Shown here piece by piece: positions 10,396 to 23,589 of a stretch of DNA of 64,000 bases (position 1 is its first letter; each line of letters opens with the position of its first letter). The notes under the pieces are model-generated. The model searched no databases, was not told the DNA's origin, and saw only the letters and a list, made by a program, of their open reading frames with translations. This stretch comes from Micropterix aruncella (Eukaryota > Arthropoda > Insecta > Lepidoptera > Micropterigidae), in assembly GCA_944548615.1 (NCBI GenBank), contig OX155957.1:4394795-4458794 (forward strand), read 5' to 3'. The translations under genes were made by a program, and so were the position numbers.

Positions 10396-10693
10396 TATAG
10401 TATGTGTTTTAATTAACCAGCATCCTTCAAAGGGCTGAATCAGTACTAGCAAGTAAGCTACTTTTGTTATTTTTTTGGAAAAAAAAATATTTAAAAATTT
10501 GAAGAACTTGACTGTTAAATAAAAGTTTGACAAGCGTTTAAGCGTGCTGCGCCATCTAGCGGTAGGTAAAAAACGATATTAGCGATATTTTATCTACCGA
10601 AAAATAGCGCATAGTACCCAACGCTGTTTATACTGCTCACGTACTGATTCACCCCCTTCAATGACGCCGGTTAATTAAAACTCACCATGTATA
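10396..10693. mobile_element. Palindromic MITE, copy 1
   Basis: The core GCTGCGCCATCTAGCGGTAG then GATATTAGCGATATTTTATC and AAATAGCGCA is an imperfect palindrome. It is flanked by AACTTGACTGTTAAATAAA and, at the ends, TTTTAATTAACCAGCATC and GACGCCGGTTAATTAAAA (inverted). The same plan is seen at 29645-29934, 34650-35064, 36084-36490 and 57862-58300. There is no coding capacity. It is presumed to be mobilised in trans. Confidence 0.7.
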
Positions 10694-10713
10694 ATTTCTT
10701 ATATTACACATAT

Positions 10714-10850
10714 TATAAATAGGATATTTCGGCGATGTTGTCGAGGGTACATCCCTGGACAATACACCATAGAAAACGGTATTTGCAACATCGCCGAAAC
10801 AACGGGTGCTACAAAGTTCATGCGGTAAATTATTTGTATCATATTTATAC
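10714..10850. repeat. Inverted repeat of the GAAACGTCGGG family, copy 1
   Basis: ATTTCGGCGATGTTG (10726-10740) and CAACATCGCCGAAAC (10786-10800) are inverted at 14 of 15 positions. The right side continues GGGTGCTACAAAGTTCATGC and GGTAAATTATTTG, as in the related arms at 14410-14503 and 50631-50795. It abuts MITE copy 1. Confidence 0.65.
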
Positions 10851-11713
10851 ATTATTGTGAATCTTGGATTCGCCAAGAACTTCTTCCATTTCAACTTATC
10901 CATTGGTTTTCTATTTGTTAGCATTTGTTTTTGTTGGCATTTAGGTTTTGAACCTCAGGACCATACCAGCGCAGGTTTGATCGTCCGAATTCCGACTATA
11001 CGACGCCGCTCGGGTTTCGCATCAAGAATTCATTTCATCAGCTATTTATTGTACGCTATTTCATCCATTCCAAATGCCATAATCTCTCAGGCTTTCTGAT
11101 TTTTAGGAATATCACAACGAGAACATCATTATACGGTTATACATGTCTTTGTTTGTTCATCTTCTCCACACACCCTCCTACTGTATGAAACAAAGATTCT
11201 GCCACTTTGCAGTCTATGAGTATAGCTAGTCTGGAATGCTATATTTTAGAGTATTGTAATAATATCTCTCATGTCTAGGCAATAGAATCTGAACTTTTTC
11301 ACTAAAGAACTGAAATTTCATCTAGATACTCTAATTCCATTCCAACGTCATTAAACTTAAATATATCGTTAAGTCGATCAAGGGAGATCTGTAGATCCGT
11401 TATATTTTCAAATAATTCTATATTCTGGATCGACCTCCCCAGGTTAGTGATGCAACAGTTCAGATATATGGGTTTATTTATTAGTTCCTTGACTATTTAT
11501 TCCAACTTACATACTTACTAAAATGCAAGCTTTGGCTTACTTAATGTAGGTTTTCCGTGACATGTTTTCGTCGGTGTAAGTTCCTGGAAATTTAGTGGAC
11601 TTGGCAATCTCGATAGAGTAATTTAACTGTTTTTCTTTTTCATTTGAGAAGTTTATCAACACTGCTTTGCTTAAATGGGCGACATCGGGTTCACTCTAAA
11701 CTAATCATTGACT
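10851..11713. other. Unassigned sequence
   Basis: A 97-codon plus frame (10806-11099) overlaps the inverted repeat and has no domain. Nothing else was recognised. Confidence 0.4.
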
Positions 11714-12065
11714 TCAAAAAGTGTTTCGCTTGTTGGATCCTCCATTTTTGTTCCACGTGGTGTCATCTGCAAGTTGGACAGTCTTGGCACAAGTTATGTT
11801 AGTTGCTAAATCGTTACAATGGAGTTTGAAGAGGAGAGGTCCTAATGTTGAGCCCTGAGGCACACCGATGTTTACTATTTCACAACTCGATTGCTCAGCC
11901 TTTTCCTCAATTCCATCAATTATTTTAATCTCCACCACTTGCTGCCTGTTTTGTGGGTACGATTTAATGAGTGAATTGGCCACTCCTCTAATTCCATAAT
12001 GGTTTAGCTTGTCTACCGGGGTATTGATGTTTATACAGTCGAATGCTTTGCTTAGATCGCAGAAC
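11714..12065 (-). pseudogene. Non-LTR reverse transcriptase palm fragment
   Basis: Read from 12065 downwards, the frame gives FCDLSKAFDCININTPVDKL (motif A with the catalytic D of FDC), then GIRGVANSLIKSY, then NIGVPQGSTLGPLLF (motif B) and LADDTT (motif C, with the two catalytic D). This is the core palm of a Jockey/R1/CR1-type LINE. The frame is open throughout, but the rest of ORF2 is absent. It is followed downstream on the minus strand by unrelated sequence. Confidence 0.85.
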
Positions 12066-12130
12066 TTTTATACACTTTTTTTATACACTGTTAGCTTAGA
12101 TCGCAGAACTTTTTATACACTTTTTTTATA
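12044..12130. repeat. About 48-bp tandem duplication at the edge of the RT fragment
   Basis: CTTAGATCGCAGAACTTTT then ATACACTTTTTTTATA occurs twice in a row (about 12050 and about 12099). It duplicates the codons for the start of RT motif A. Confidence 0.75.
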
Positions 12131-12677
12131 ATTTGAAATGTAATTTCATTTGTAGAAATACTATTTTTTGTAATTTCGTAATGTTATTATATATATAATA
12201 ATTTTTTGTAATGTAATTTCTATACCCAGATCGGGTTTATGAAAATAAATTTTTCTTATTTCTTATTTCTACTAATAACCATGTTTTCCTCTCCTTTAAA
12301 GCTAAAAAGATGCATAATATTTCGAAGTCATCCTTACAAGAAGTTTCTTCTACATATAAAAACCACTTTTTACATGTAAAATGATTATTTTGATGGTTTA
12401 AATCGGTTGAGTAGCATTAATAGAATAGCATAGAATAGAACAGAATAACTGTATTGTGCTATAAATTACACTGGTTTTATAAAAAGACAATGTATGCATA
12501 AATGGCGGACTTATCGCTATAGCTATATCTTACAGTAAACCATTTGATAAACTAATTATTAATTGTCACCGTACAATAGACACAGAAGTAATACAGTTAA
12601 ATTTAAAATAAACTAATGCAAATGTATGTCATTAACTTATGCTAAGGTTGCCCAGGGAAGGATAAAGGAGAGGACAA
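12131..12677 (-). repeat. LINE 3' tail sequences
   Basis: At 12220-12260 CCAGATCGGGTTTATGAAA and TAAATTTTTC is a LINE 3'-end-like motif. At 12495-12680 the sequence repeats 7195-7400, including GGCGGACTTATCG and GGAAGGATAAAGGAGAGGA. No open frame is present. Confidence 0.5.
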
Positions 12678-12731
12678 CTAGATCTGTCAACTACAACAAG
12701 CGAACCCGTCACCTCAGGAAGTTTTAACGAT
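12678..12731 (-). repeat. GCR 3'-end scrap ending in CTAG
   Basis: On the minus strand CCTGAGGTGACGGGTTCGCT then TGTTGTAGTTGACAG ends in ATCTAG followed by TTG. Only about 50 bp of the 3' end of GCR are present. Confidence 0.7.
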
Positions 12732-12735
12732 ATAT

Positions 12736-12770
<35 letters not shown>
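12732..12770. repeat. (ATTT)n microsatellite
   Basis: About ten TTTA units directly abut the truncated side of the GCR 3' scrap. Confidence 0.9.
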
Positions 12771-13001
12771 TCCCTAGTATTACATGATTAAATTTCCTAT
12801 AGTATATTTTACATCATTTAGTCGTACATACAAAATGTGAACCCTGGAAATTTACTAAAGGTGCGGCTTCGGCGGGATTTTATCACCTCACTAGGCAGAG
12901 CCTGTATTGAGGTGATATTTAGTACTGCGTTCATCTGCCGGGTGTATAGGTGATTTATTTAATCTTGGGAAATCCTACAAGTGTATATTGTATAACTGGC
13001 G

Positions 13002-13432
13002 GAGTCTCGATACAGTATTGTTTCCTATAGAGAGGGGGTAGTTGTTAATATTACGACAAGTGCTTTTGAAACGACCATTCGGCTACCCTAAAACCGGTGA
13101 AGAGCCAGGCAAAGGATTCCGTGGTCCGCGATAGATTCGGTAGACACTGTATCACCGCTACGCAAGGGGGAGGACCGAACTTGTAACCAGTCGGGAGACC
13201 AGAGTAATTAGGTTGCAACTAAAAGTAAGGGCGGGAGTGTCGGCTCGCTGGGTGATTAATCTGGTTATCTCGCGGTGAATCGTTAATTTCTTACGGGCGA
13301 ATGGTGTAACTAGACAGTGGACTGTTTTCGTGCCAAGTATTATACGCTCACCTCACCTAAAAGAACGATCCAATATTTTTAAAACTTCATGATGTGACGG
13401 GTTCGCCCATTGTAATTGACAGCTCTAGTTAT
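13002..13432 (+). repeat. GCR-A copy, 5' truncated
   Basis: It starts inside the element (GGCGGAGTCTCGATACAGTA) and runs to the canonical 3' end TGACGGGTTCGCCCATTGTA, then CTCTAG followed by TTATG. The 5' half is missing. Truncation at the 5' side with an intact 3' end is the pattern of retrotransposed copies. Confidence 0.75.
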
Positions 13433-13678
13433 GCTATTTTTATTAGTCACTCCGTGGCTCAAGGTCGTAAGAAGCTGTGAATGACAGCATTGCTCCCGTC
13501 GTAGCATTGGCGTAGTAAAGCTACTGCTTGCCACTGTAAAGTTTTGGCGTAGCAGCTGCGTATCATCGGCGTAGCAACAGTTTTATAACCATTTGGTAGG
13601 CGCGTGGGATGCCAATTGAAATCAAATCAATTTAAGTTTTGTCTTCCAAACCTATCTGTATATATACCAAACCTATAA
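13433..13678. other. Spacer with GGCGTAGCA repeats
   Basis: Between two GCR copies, (T/C)GGCGTAGCA-like words occur about four times at 13500-13582. Nothing else was seen. Confidence 0.4.
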
Positions 13679-14216
13679 GGAGCTAATGGGTTGCAGTTTG
13701 GCCACTAAGACCCATGCGTTTAGAGACGGTAAAACGCATGGGTCCACACCCATCCAGCGGCTTTAGAAGTGTGAGCCAGGGTAGAACGATCACCTGCAGG
13801 CTTCGGGCGCTCCTGGACGGTTTGCGCACCGTGCGGCGTCAGCCAATCGATTGTGCATTCCGACTAACAGCTGTGGCAGTCTGGAAACAGTAACTTATAG
13901 AGCGGAGGTAGTTGTTAACATTACGGCAACAGCTCTTAAAACGACCAATCGGCTACCCGATACCGGGTGAAGAGCCGGTCAAAGAATGCCGTGGTCCGCG
14001 AGATTCGGTAAACATCGAATCACCGCTACACAAGGTAGAGGACCGTGCAAGCGACTTCGAACCTGTTAAGGTTTGATCTCTCGCGGGCTAGTTGAGAGCT
14101 AGATAGTCGATTATCATTGTCTAAATCTTCTATGCTCATCCCACAGATGAAAGAACGATCACACAACGTTATACCAGCCTATGGTAAGGGGTTCGCCCAT
14201 TGTAGTCGACACTTCT
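13679..14216 (+). repeat. GCR-A copy, both ends present
   Basis: It runs from GGAGCTAATGGGTTGCAG and GGCCACTAAGACCCATGCG through all the landmarks to TAAGGGGTTCGCCCATTGTA and GTCGACA. It lacks the middle block around CTGGTTGCAATTGGAAGTAA, so it is internally deleted and about 540 bp long. Confidence 0.75.
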
Positions 14217-14409
14217 CAACAGTGCGCTTCCACTGGCATATTACTTACAACTTACAACTTCCAAAATAGAATTCCGCCTTGACACTTTAACAGCGGCCGA
14301 TTTTATAGCGCATGCAGTTACGTTACCCGCGGCCGTTTTCTGGCATAATTTTAACGGCTATAAAACAATAACCAGACTAGACTTGGAAACAATTTGTTTT
14401 GTCAGTCTA

Positions 14410-14503
14410 CCCTAGACAACGGCGGCTGCAACGTCACCGAAACGTCGGGTCCTACAAATTTCACGCGGTAAATTCGTTTTCTATCCTATTTATAATTTGT
14501 TTT
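14410..14503 (+). repeat. GAAACGTCGGG family, single arm
   Basis: CCTAGACAACGGCGGCTGCA, ACGTCACCGAAACGTCGGGT, CCTACAAATTTCACGCGGTA and ATTCGTTTTCTATCCTATTT are practically identical to one arm of the palindrome at 50631-50795. The sequence resembles a piece of an insect retroelement end that I cannot name with certainty (a Penelope-like element is possible). Confidence 0.7.
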
Positions 14504-16373
<1,870 letters not shown>

Positions 16374-16501
16374 CAAATAAAAATAATTCAGCGGAAGCAA
16401 CTGATAGAGGATCGTAGATCGTTCCAGTAACGTGCCGCGAAATAAAATCACATTACTCATCAACAAAAAACGACTCCACGGAGACATCATCCCTCAACCA
16501 A

Positions 16502-16521
16502 CCCCCCCCCCCCCCCCCCCC
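16502..16521. repeat. (C)20 homopolymer
   Basis: Twenty consecutive C stand about 130 bp beyond the TA array, an unusual run in an AT-rich context. Confidence 0.95.
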
Positions 16522-17194
16522 ACCCGTTCATTTATTCTCCTCGATGCCATCATTTGTACTTTATTCGTTGTTCGCGCGTGGTGAATCGTGATGATTGGTT
16601 TATTGATGCGAAGCGCTGCGCTCGGGGCGAACATTTCACGGCATGCAATGCCGCCGCACACCATATCAGCGCAATAAACTGATCAAAAGCTCCGCCGAGA
16701 AGCGCACACTAGGTTGAACTACTTATTTATGCTTTAGTTACTGGTTATGTCAACTTCAATGTAGATGTACGAAATTTTCGCAACAAAACAGAAATTTCGC
16801 AAAAAAAAAAATTAAAATATCGAAATTTCGCTAAAATTCTCCTATATTATATATCAAACAACTTTTTAATAGACCTAAAATGTATATTTAATATTTATTA
16901 AAAGCTAAAATTGTTGCGCTTCCAATATCTGACCATTTATAATCGTTCTGTCAGTAACGGTGACATTATGTTGAATAAAGAATCGTTTTGCTTCTACGTT
17001 GTTCAACTAACAGCGTAGAAGTAACTAACTTTGTAACGCTTTTTCAGCAAAGGTTGAAAAGCAGCATTTAGTACCCCAGAATATGTTGTTAACATTGGCA
17101 TCTACATTTTTATTTACTGATTGAAGCATTAGGCGATGTAAGTGAGTATACCTATCAATCATCTCATTTTGAGAAAGTTATTGAAAAAAAAGAT
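16522..17194. other. Unassigned sequence with a GC-richer patch
   Basis: 16555-16715 is GC-richer than its surroundings (GCGAAGCGCTGCGCTCGGGG) and may be single-copy DNA. No frame or element was recognised. Confidence 0.35.
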
Positions 17195-17275
17195 ATATTC
17201 ACGGGAGATAGAATGACCTATCGTTAAAACTTCCTGAGGTGTCGGGTTCGCCCGTTGTAGTTGACAACTCTATTT
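17195..17275 (+). repeat. GCR 3'-end scrap
   Basis: ACGGGAGATAGAATGACC, GTTAAAACTTCCTGAGGTG and CGGGTTCGCCCGTTGTAGTT match the last 80 bp of GCR. Confidence 0.75.
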
Positions 17276-17611
17276 AGGGCGTTACCTTAAAAAAAACGTA
17301 TTCTGACATGGTCGATATACCATCTGAATATTTTAGCGGAAGAATGAAATAATTGCACCAAAAAACTTGTTTCACACTGATCAAGCGTTAGTATCGAACA
17401 ATGCCTTGATAGCTACATTCAAGATAATTTAGAGTAGCGAAGTAAGAAAATCCCCACACTATTACTGAGAAACTTTCTCTACTGGCTGCTGCGAACATGG
17501 CTTACATAATGATAGGAGAAAACTTCGAGGAAACTTTTTTAAGGTTTCTCTCTCGAACAACACCTTCTATCGATATAACTTTACATTTTATATCACAATA
17601 CACATACAGGA

Positions 17612-18325
17612 TGGTGGTGTCGACTACAACGGGCGAACCCGTCACCCCAGGCTGGTATAACGATATAGATCGTTCGTTCAGCCGTGGGATGAGCGTAGAA
17701 GACTTGAGGACAAGACAATCTACTGTCTAGTTCACCAGCAACCCGTTAGAGACCAACGCCTTACGGCGAGGCACCGGGAAAGCGGCGGGCAGCCTCACCC
17801 CTAACTACCAGTTTTGGCAGGATATATCCGTCTGGATATATCCTGGATACCTCCGTCCTCCCGACTGGTTACGTGTCCGAAGTTGCTTACGCAACCTCTA
17901 CCTGTTGTATTACAGCGGTAATTCAGTTTGAATTTATCGCGGTCCTGGGCGTTCTTTGCCAGTAGTGCCACACGGGATCGAGTGGCCTAAGGTCATTTCA
18001 AGAGTGGCATGACGTCAGGTGAAACATCCACCCCCGCTGCTTAGGAAACAATGTATTTCCATAGTCTCTAGACCCCTTCAGCAATTAGTCGGAATGCACA
18101 ACCGATTGGCTTCACCGACCGGTGCGCAAACCGTCCAGTGGCGCCGGGATGCAATCCCGCCGGGAGAAACCGGTCCACCAGCTCTGAGGCCTGAGTCCTA
18201 CCCGGGGCATCCCTCTGCTCGAGGAGGCTTCTGAATAGGAGCTGAATCGTGAGTTGAGCCGATCCGAGAACAAAATGGATCTTGTGGCCCAAGCTGCACG
18301 AAACCATTCACCACCTAACATATAC
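17612..18325 (-). repeat. GCR-B copy, near full length
   Basis: About 714 bp on the minus strand, from TGAATGGTTTCGTGCAGCTT (near 18310) to GGGTTCGCCCGTTGTAGTCG (near 17622). GCR-B differs from GCR-A by its 5' start, by TCCGCGATAAATTCAAA, by the block GACGGAGATATATCC and by GTGAGGCTGCCC. The 3' 90 bp are shared with A. Short frames here (17497-17730 plus, 18068-18342 minus) carry no domain. Confidence 0.8.
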
Positions 18326-18480
18326 ATACAACAATTCACCACCTAACAATATACATACAATATTAATTTAATTTGTAAGGTTATCTCAATATTTTCATAT
18401 TAATATGAGTTTTCATATTAATATGAAAATATTAATATGAGTATTAATATGAGTTTTAATATGAGTTTTCATATTAGTAT
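18326..18480. repeat. TATTAATATGA minisatellite with inverted symmetry
   Basis: TTTTCATATTAATATGAG and TATTAATATGAGT words repeat in both orientations between 18390 and 18475. The upstream phrase CACCTAACA.TATACATACAA is duplicated at 18310-18358. Confidence 0.7.
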
Positions 18481-18488
18481 TTTTATTG

Positions 18489-19205
18489 AATACTGCGCTG
18501 CGCCCAGCGGTTTCACCCGCGTGGTGATGGAAAATTGTGATAATGATGATAGAAAACCATATATCTTTATAAATTATAGCCTATGTGTTATTCTGATGTG
18601 TAAGCTATATTATTGTAAAGTTTCATCAAAATCCATTCAGTAGTTTTTGCGTGAAAGAGTATCAAACATCCATACATACATACAAACTTTCGCGTTTATA
18701 ATATTAGTAGGATAGTAGGATAGAATTAAATTTCGAATGTCAATTTCTTAGATTTGTTTTCTACTTACTTGACAGTTATCGTTATATTTTAGATAATTCA
18801 CACTATATCTTTATAAATTATAGCCTATGTGTTATTCTGATGTGTAAGCTATATTATTGTAAAGTTTCATCAAAATCCATTCAGTAGTTTTTGCGTGAAA
18901 GAGTAACAAACATCCATACATACATACAAACTTTCGCGTTTATAATATTAGTAGGATAGTAGGATAGAATTTAAATTTCTAATGTCAATTTCTTAGATTT
19001 GTTTTCTACTTACTTGGCAGTTATCGTTATATTTTAGATAATTCACACTATATCTTTATAAATTATAGCCTATGTATTATTCTGAAGTGTAAGCTATATT
19101 ATTGTAAAGTTTCATCAAAATCCATTCAGTAGTTTTTGCGTGAAAGAGTAACAAACATCCATACATACATACAAACTTTCGCGTTTATAATATTAGTAGG
19201 ACTAG
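18489..19205 (+). repeat. Lepidopteran LINE/SINE 3' tail, triplicated with a 244-bp period
   Basis: A head (CAGCGGTTTCACCCGCGTGG) is followed by a tail present three times. Each tail starts TATATCTTTATAAATTATAG (18560, 18804, 19048) and ends with CATCAAAATCCATTCAGTAG, GCGTGAAAGAGTA, CATACATACATACAAACTTT and TATAATATTAGTAGGA. Copies 2 and 3 also share the linker from GAAT.TAAATTTC to GATAATTCACAC. I know this tail as a very common lepidopteran RTE-type LINE or SINE 3' end. The tandem form probably arose by unequal exchange or repeated insertion at the tail. Confidence 0.8.
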
Positions 19206-19270
19206 CTGTTGCCCGCGGCTTCGCTTCGTGTAAAGTTTCGAATAGATTTGTAGAGTGACGTTTATTTGCT
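19202..19270 (+). repeat. 5' head of the same LINE/SINE family
   Basis: ACTAGCTGTTGCCCGCGGCT then TCGCTTCGTGTAAAGTTTCG is the usual start of the lepidopteran element whose tail precedes it. A second head is at 53336-53385. It is cut off after about 60 bp. Confidence 0.65.
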
Positions 19271-21290
19271 TTTTAAACGCAACTTTTAGATATATTTATT
19301 GCGACGTCCCCCTCAGATGCACGCTATCTATACTAGTGACGAGGAACAAGGCGTATGAGTCTTGTTCCTCGCCACTCGCACCGCCTTCTGCTGTATGCTG
19401 ACCTAGATATTTCGATATGCTTGCACGCGTCTCTAATTTCCAGATATCTCTATACCAATACCACTCAAATAAATGGCTTATTTTATCTCTATTTAACACC
19501 CGTGATAATGGTTTAATTTATTTTGATGAGGATTATAATTGTATTGCTAATGTCTTCAACAAACACTGCCTAATTTTTTGAGACATAAAAGCAGTTATTG
19601 TAGATTAATTATAAAAGTTCGGCTATCCCTCGACCCATATTCCGTCAAGCGAACCAACCCTCGGAACGTGGTGTACTCCCGTATTTACGGGGAATATTGG
19701 TCAAAGATTTACCCCTCTGTTCATTCCACATGACATAATTATCTACAGCCGGGAGTGTATTTGACTGCCGCCCATAATTGCGTTCAAGCCAATTCCTCAG
19801 TATTTCTCACTATCTTTTATCTAACAACCCCTGAATTATAAAATATTTCCCCTAATATAATAAAATAACGACTTAAAATAATCGGAAAACGTGGTAATAT
19901 AAATAGAGGTTTATCTGGGTTTATAGAGAGATGAATAGATTGAATTTATCTTATATATTTAATACGAATAGATTAAATAATATGGAATCCCACTGTGCGA
20001 TGTTCGACGTAGCGCTTAGTTTGTCGAACCGTCCACGATAGATACTGGTAGGTTGAACGGAGCGCTTTCATTGCTTGGCTTCAATACGATCAGTAGAACG
20101 TGAACCAGTAATGAATTTATTACGCGCCAATGGCGGGACATATCTCAATCCGTATAGAAGTAAATTGAACTTGGCTAATTCATGATTCCTTCTACTATTC
20201 GACTACACACTCGAACTAACTTTCCTATGCAAAGAACCATATATAAAAATTATGTTATAGCAAATTAAAATGTATTAAAGTATCGTAAAAAATAATAGGT
20301 TATAAAATCTAAAATAAACAAAAATGATAAATTGTGGTCTGTTTAGAGAAAAATATTGTGTACCTAACCCTATATATTTTTATATAATTGGATGTGTAGA
20401 TGATGTTTTGATGTAAAATAAAATTAGTAAAAGCTACTTAAAAAGCAGCGAAGGAAATCCCAGCTTGGATCGTGGATCGGGAAATGATAATATTTGAATG
20501 AGATATACTTATGAATGTGCACGACTTTCGGCGGTGCTATTCATATCTCAAAAATCAAGCTAACCCTTTTGCAACATAAAATGCCTCCAATTGTGACGAA
20601 TTAAAGCGAAAAAAAACAAAAATAAAACACATTGATCACTTCGGCAAAGCTGTTTTATAAATGAAGGATGATTTAACGAAATAATTAAAATTTCGAATGC
20701 TTCCAACATTAAACATGTGATATAATTAGGCTAAGTTCCCACAGTGATGTGGCCTATGTGATGAAACCCAGTGTGATGGCTCATCACAAGTTTATTTAAT
20801 TCCAAAAACTCTGCAAGGGCATAGAACTTATACACATAATATTTATAGAATTAATACATATTATATTTATAATTCTTATTTTAATCATATATCTGAGAAA
20901 AAGAAAATGTTAACATAATCGAAATCTGAATGCCAATAAACTATACAAAATTAACCATTACATTTTCTAAATATTAAAATGAGAATTAAAGTGGGAACTA
21001 AGAAATATCTAAAACAGAATTAAGAAATGTCTTAAAATAGAAATATCAAATCCATGTTATAGTAACAAAAAAAATGTATAGAATAGAAAGAAAAATCAAT
21101 TGAATAAAATAACAGAAATAATAACATTTTCTTGCAGAAAAAATATAATAACATAAAATTTATAAATGTGTAAAAATGTAAAAATAAAAGCAGTATTTTT
21201 AATCGTGTTACAAAATCAGTATAAATCGTCTATAAAATGAAATGTGGTAAACATATATACTGTTCTTTGTTCACTAAAGTCTTTGACGGT
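19271..21290. other. Unassigned, mostly AT-rich sequence
   Basis: 19620-19790 is less AT-rich (CGACCCATATTCCGTCAAGC) and might be single-copy DNA. A 67-codon minus frame (19296-19499) has no motif. No gene was seen. Confidence 0.35.
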
Positions 21291-21371
21291 CACTCGACGG
21301 GAGATAAAAGGGCCTAATGCCGTTAAAACTCCCTGGGGCGTAGAATACGCTCTTTGTGTGTGACGCTACCA
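21291..21371 (+). repeat. Diverged GCR 3'-end fragment
   Basis: ACTCGACGGGAGATAAAAGG and CCGTTAAAACTCCCTGGGGC align with CACTCCAGGGAGATAGAACG and CGTTAAAACTTCCTGAGG of GCR. It is more diverged than the other copies. Confidence 0.5.
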
Positions 21372-22979
21372 GTTGCTCCTGGAGATAAATTACGCGTGGA
21401 ACAGTATTGCGATCGTAGTTGCGAAAATTATGTATTTCCATGATATTACATTTGTTTTATTTGCATCTTTTCACCTATTTCGCTATAATACTAAGACGAA
21501 AATGATGAAAAAAAGTAACTATTCTAGCTGGTTGCTTTTGAGAGAGAAAGGAGACGGTACCGCAATTGTTTCAAGATGCTTCATCCGGAATAAACGCCCT
21601 TTCAGAGGTGATGGCGTATTTGGGTCTGATTCAGAAGAAACCCGATTCGATTAGCCGTCTAGCAACTTTGTGACGATGCTTAGCCACGATGAGGAGACTG
21701 CGACATCAATATGGCATATTCTTCTAATCGTACTATTCATTCTGGGAAAAATAGTAATCGGCAATTTTAAGGAAAACTCGGGCAAAACCAAGGCTTTGCG
21801 ATCGAGATCAATTGAAATATTTAAGGACCACTACAAGAATTTAAGGAGCACTACTAGAATATGTTATAAAAAAAGATTTTTAAAAGCCGAAAATTTTTGA
21901 TTTTTTAAAATGGTTACTTGTTAATTCAATTATTTTATTTCTTTTCGTATGTTTATAAGTTTTTATCCTGATTATTTGATGACGAATTTTTCATTTTGAT
22001 TATCTAGCTTTTATTGTTGATTTACTTATTTAATTTTGATTATTTTATTTTATTGCAATAAATAGTGATACCAATAATAGGTGTGTCTTGTAAACCAGGT
22101 TAATACAAAACCTGAGGATACCCCTTGTTTGATGATACTATTTGCAGCGTTTGTTGTTTTATTACAAAGTCTTTCTATATTTTCAGGTCCAATTTGTAAT
22201 TTTATGTTTATTTGCCTATTTTTTTTTGTATTTACGGTTGCAAACGAAATATATTTTATTATGTCCAAATTAAATGATTTATGATTGTGTTCATTGATTA
22301 TGTATTAGCTGTAAATTCTGCATATTACGAAACAAGTATTTTTCGGAGGTGCCTGGAATACGAATATGAAAAATTATTGAAATTGGGAAATAAAATACCG
22401 AATGGAAATGAAAAGTGCTTTATTTACTGGGATGTAAAAAGTGATTTATATTAGGAATTAAAATGTATATTTCAAAATCTAATATTATTATTTACATGCT
22501 TCCCGAAGTACCTTCCCATAATATAGTGGTTATTTAATTCCAAGGTTATTTCAAGATTTATTTGAGCTCTTTATTGCATTCACCGTCTACTGAGGAATTT
22601 TCAGCTTTTCCAAAACACTTTGATTTTAATAATTAAAAGCACACCTTTCCTAGTAGGTACGCCAGCGACAGGTGTCCCGGAGTCTGGCCTGCTGACTCTA
22701 CCGCAGCACTCTACAACCAAAATATTGTCTGATCTGAAAGTATCAGATTTTACAAAACTCTTGCACTTTTTGTCGCTGCCTCTTATACTGTTAATCGGTC
22801 TACATATTTTGGCTAAATACTATAAGTTATCATATCACACTTTTATTTCTGTTTCATGTGCTCAATGGTCACAACGTCATGGAAGTCGACATTCTGATAG
22901 CGATCGTACGAATGCAACTTCTACCTGGAATATGAAACAACTATTATAAAAAAGGATATTAACAATAATAATACTAAAA
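21372..22979. other. Unassigned sequence with small ORFs
   Basis: Frames of 93, 76, 72 and 109 codons occur (21373-21654, 21670-21900, 22050-22268 minus, 22620-22949). None has a motif that I recognise, and their composition follows the local AT bias. I would not annotate them as genes. Confidence 0.35.
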
Positions 22980-22984
22980 ATATA

Positions 22985-23026
22985 GACTATTAAGATTATT
23001 TCCAGATTGAAATCTGTCTGTGAATC

Positions 23027-23059
<33 letters not shown>

Positions 23060-23175
23060 ATTCTTCCACAATAGCGCCAAAACGATTTATCTAATTGAGC
23101 TGAAATTTGGCATGCAGGCATCATTTGGTCATTGCAAGAGTTAAAAAGTGGTTAAAATCGGCTTTCCAGAGGGCG
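22985..23175 (+). repeat. Family D repeat with (GT)n
   Basis: TTTCCAGATTGAAATCTGTC, a GTGTGTGTGTGT tract (23028-23058), TTCTTCCACAATAGCGCC and ATTGAGCTGAAATTTGGCAT correspond to 42430-42570 plus and 43950-44035 minus. Confidence 0.6.
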
Positions 23176-23589
23176 CGCTAGTCACATTTCAATCTCGAAA
23201 TATTGTAGTTAGAGGCTTTAAATTTGTTACACAGATGTTTGTTGGACCGAAATTACGTTGTTCAATATCTCATATACAAGCGACGGGTATAATATTTAAA
23301 ATCTGCCATTTAAGGAAAATACTACATCATTTAAAAAATACCATTTTAATACCACGGAAAATACTACGAATTGGCGCACGGGGGGAGGTTGGCTTGGCGC
23401 GCCAGGCAGGGGGAAGATTTAACGAGGGTTTGTCTACTTGCCGAGAAAGTGTTAGGGTGATACAACCGATTTTTTTCAAGTGGAGAAGAATCCGCCGTAA
23501 AAAAATATATAACATACAATTACTGTCTATAAACGTTTAGCATATGTACGCAATAATATCATATTTTTATTGAAATAAAGAACTTTTAA
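23176..23589. other. Unassigned sequence
   Basis: A 130-codon plus frame (23148-23540) overlaps the end of the family D repeat and shows no domain. GGTGATACAACCGATTTTTT (23456-23475) resembles GGGGTGACACAACCGATTTT at 42867 at the edge of another family D copy, so most of this stretch may be family D. Confidence 0.4.

Noticed and set aside
22620..22949. 109-codon plus frame
   Set aside because: No domain and no homologous copy in the window; the composition follows the background.
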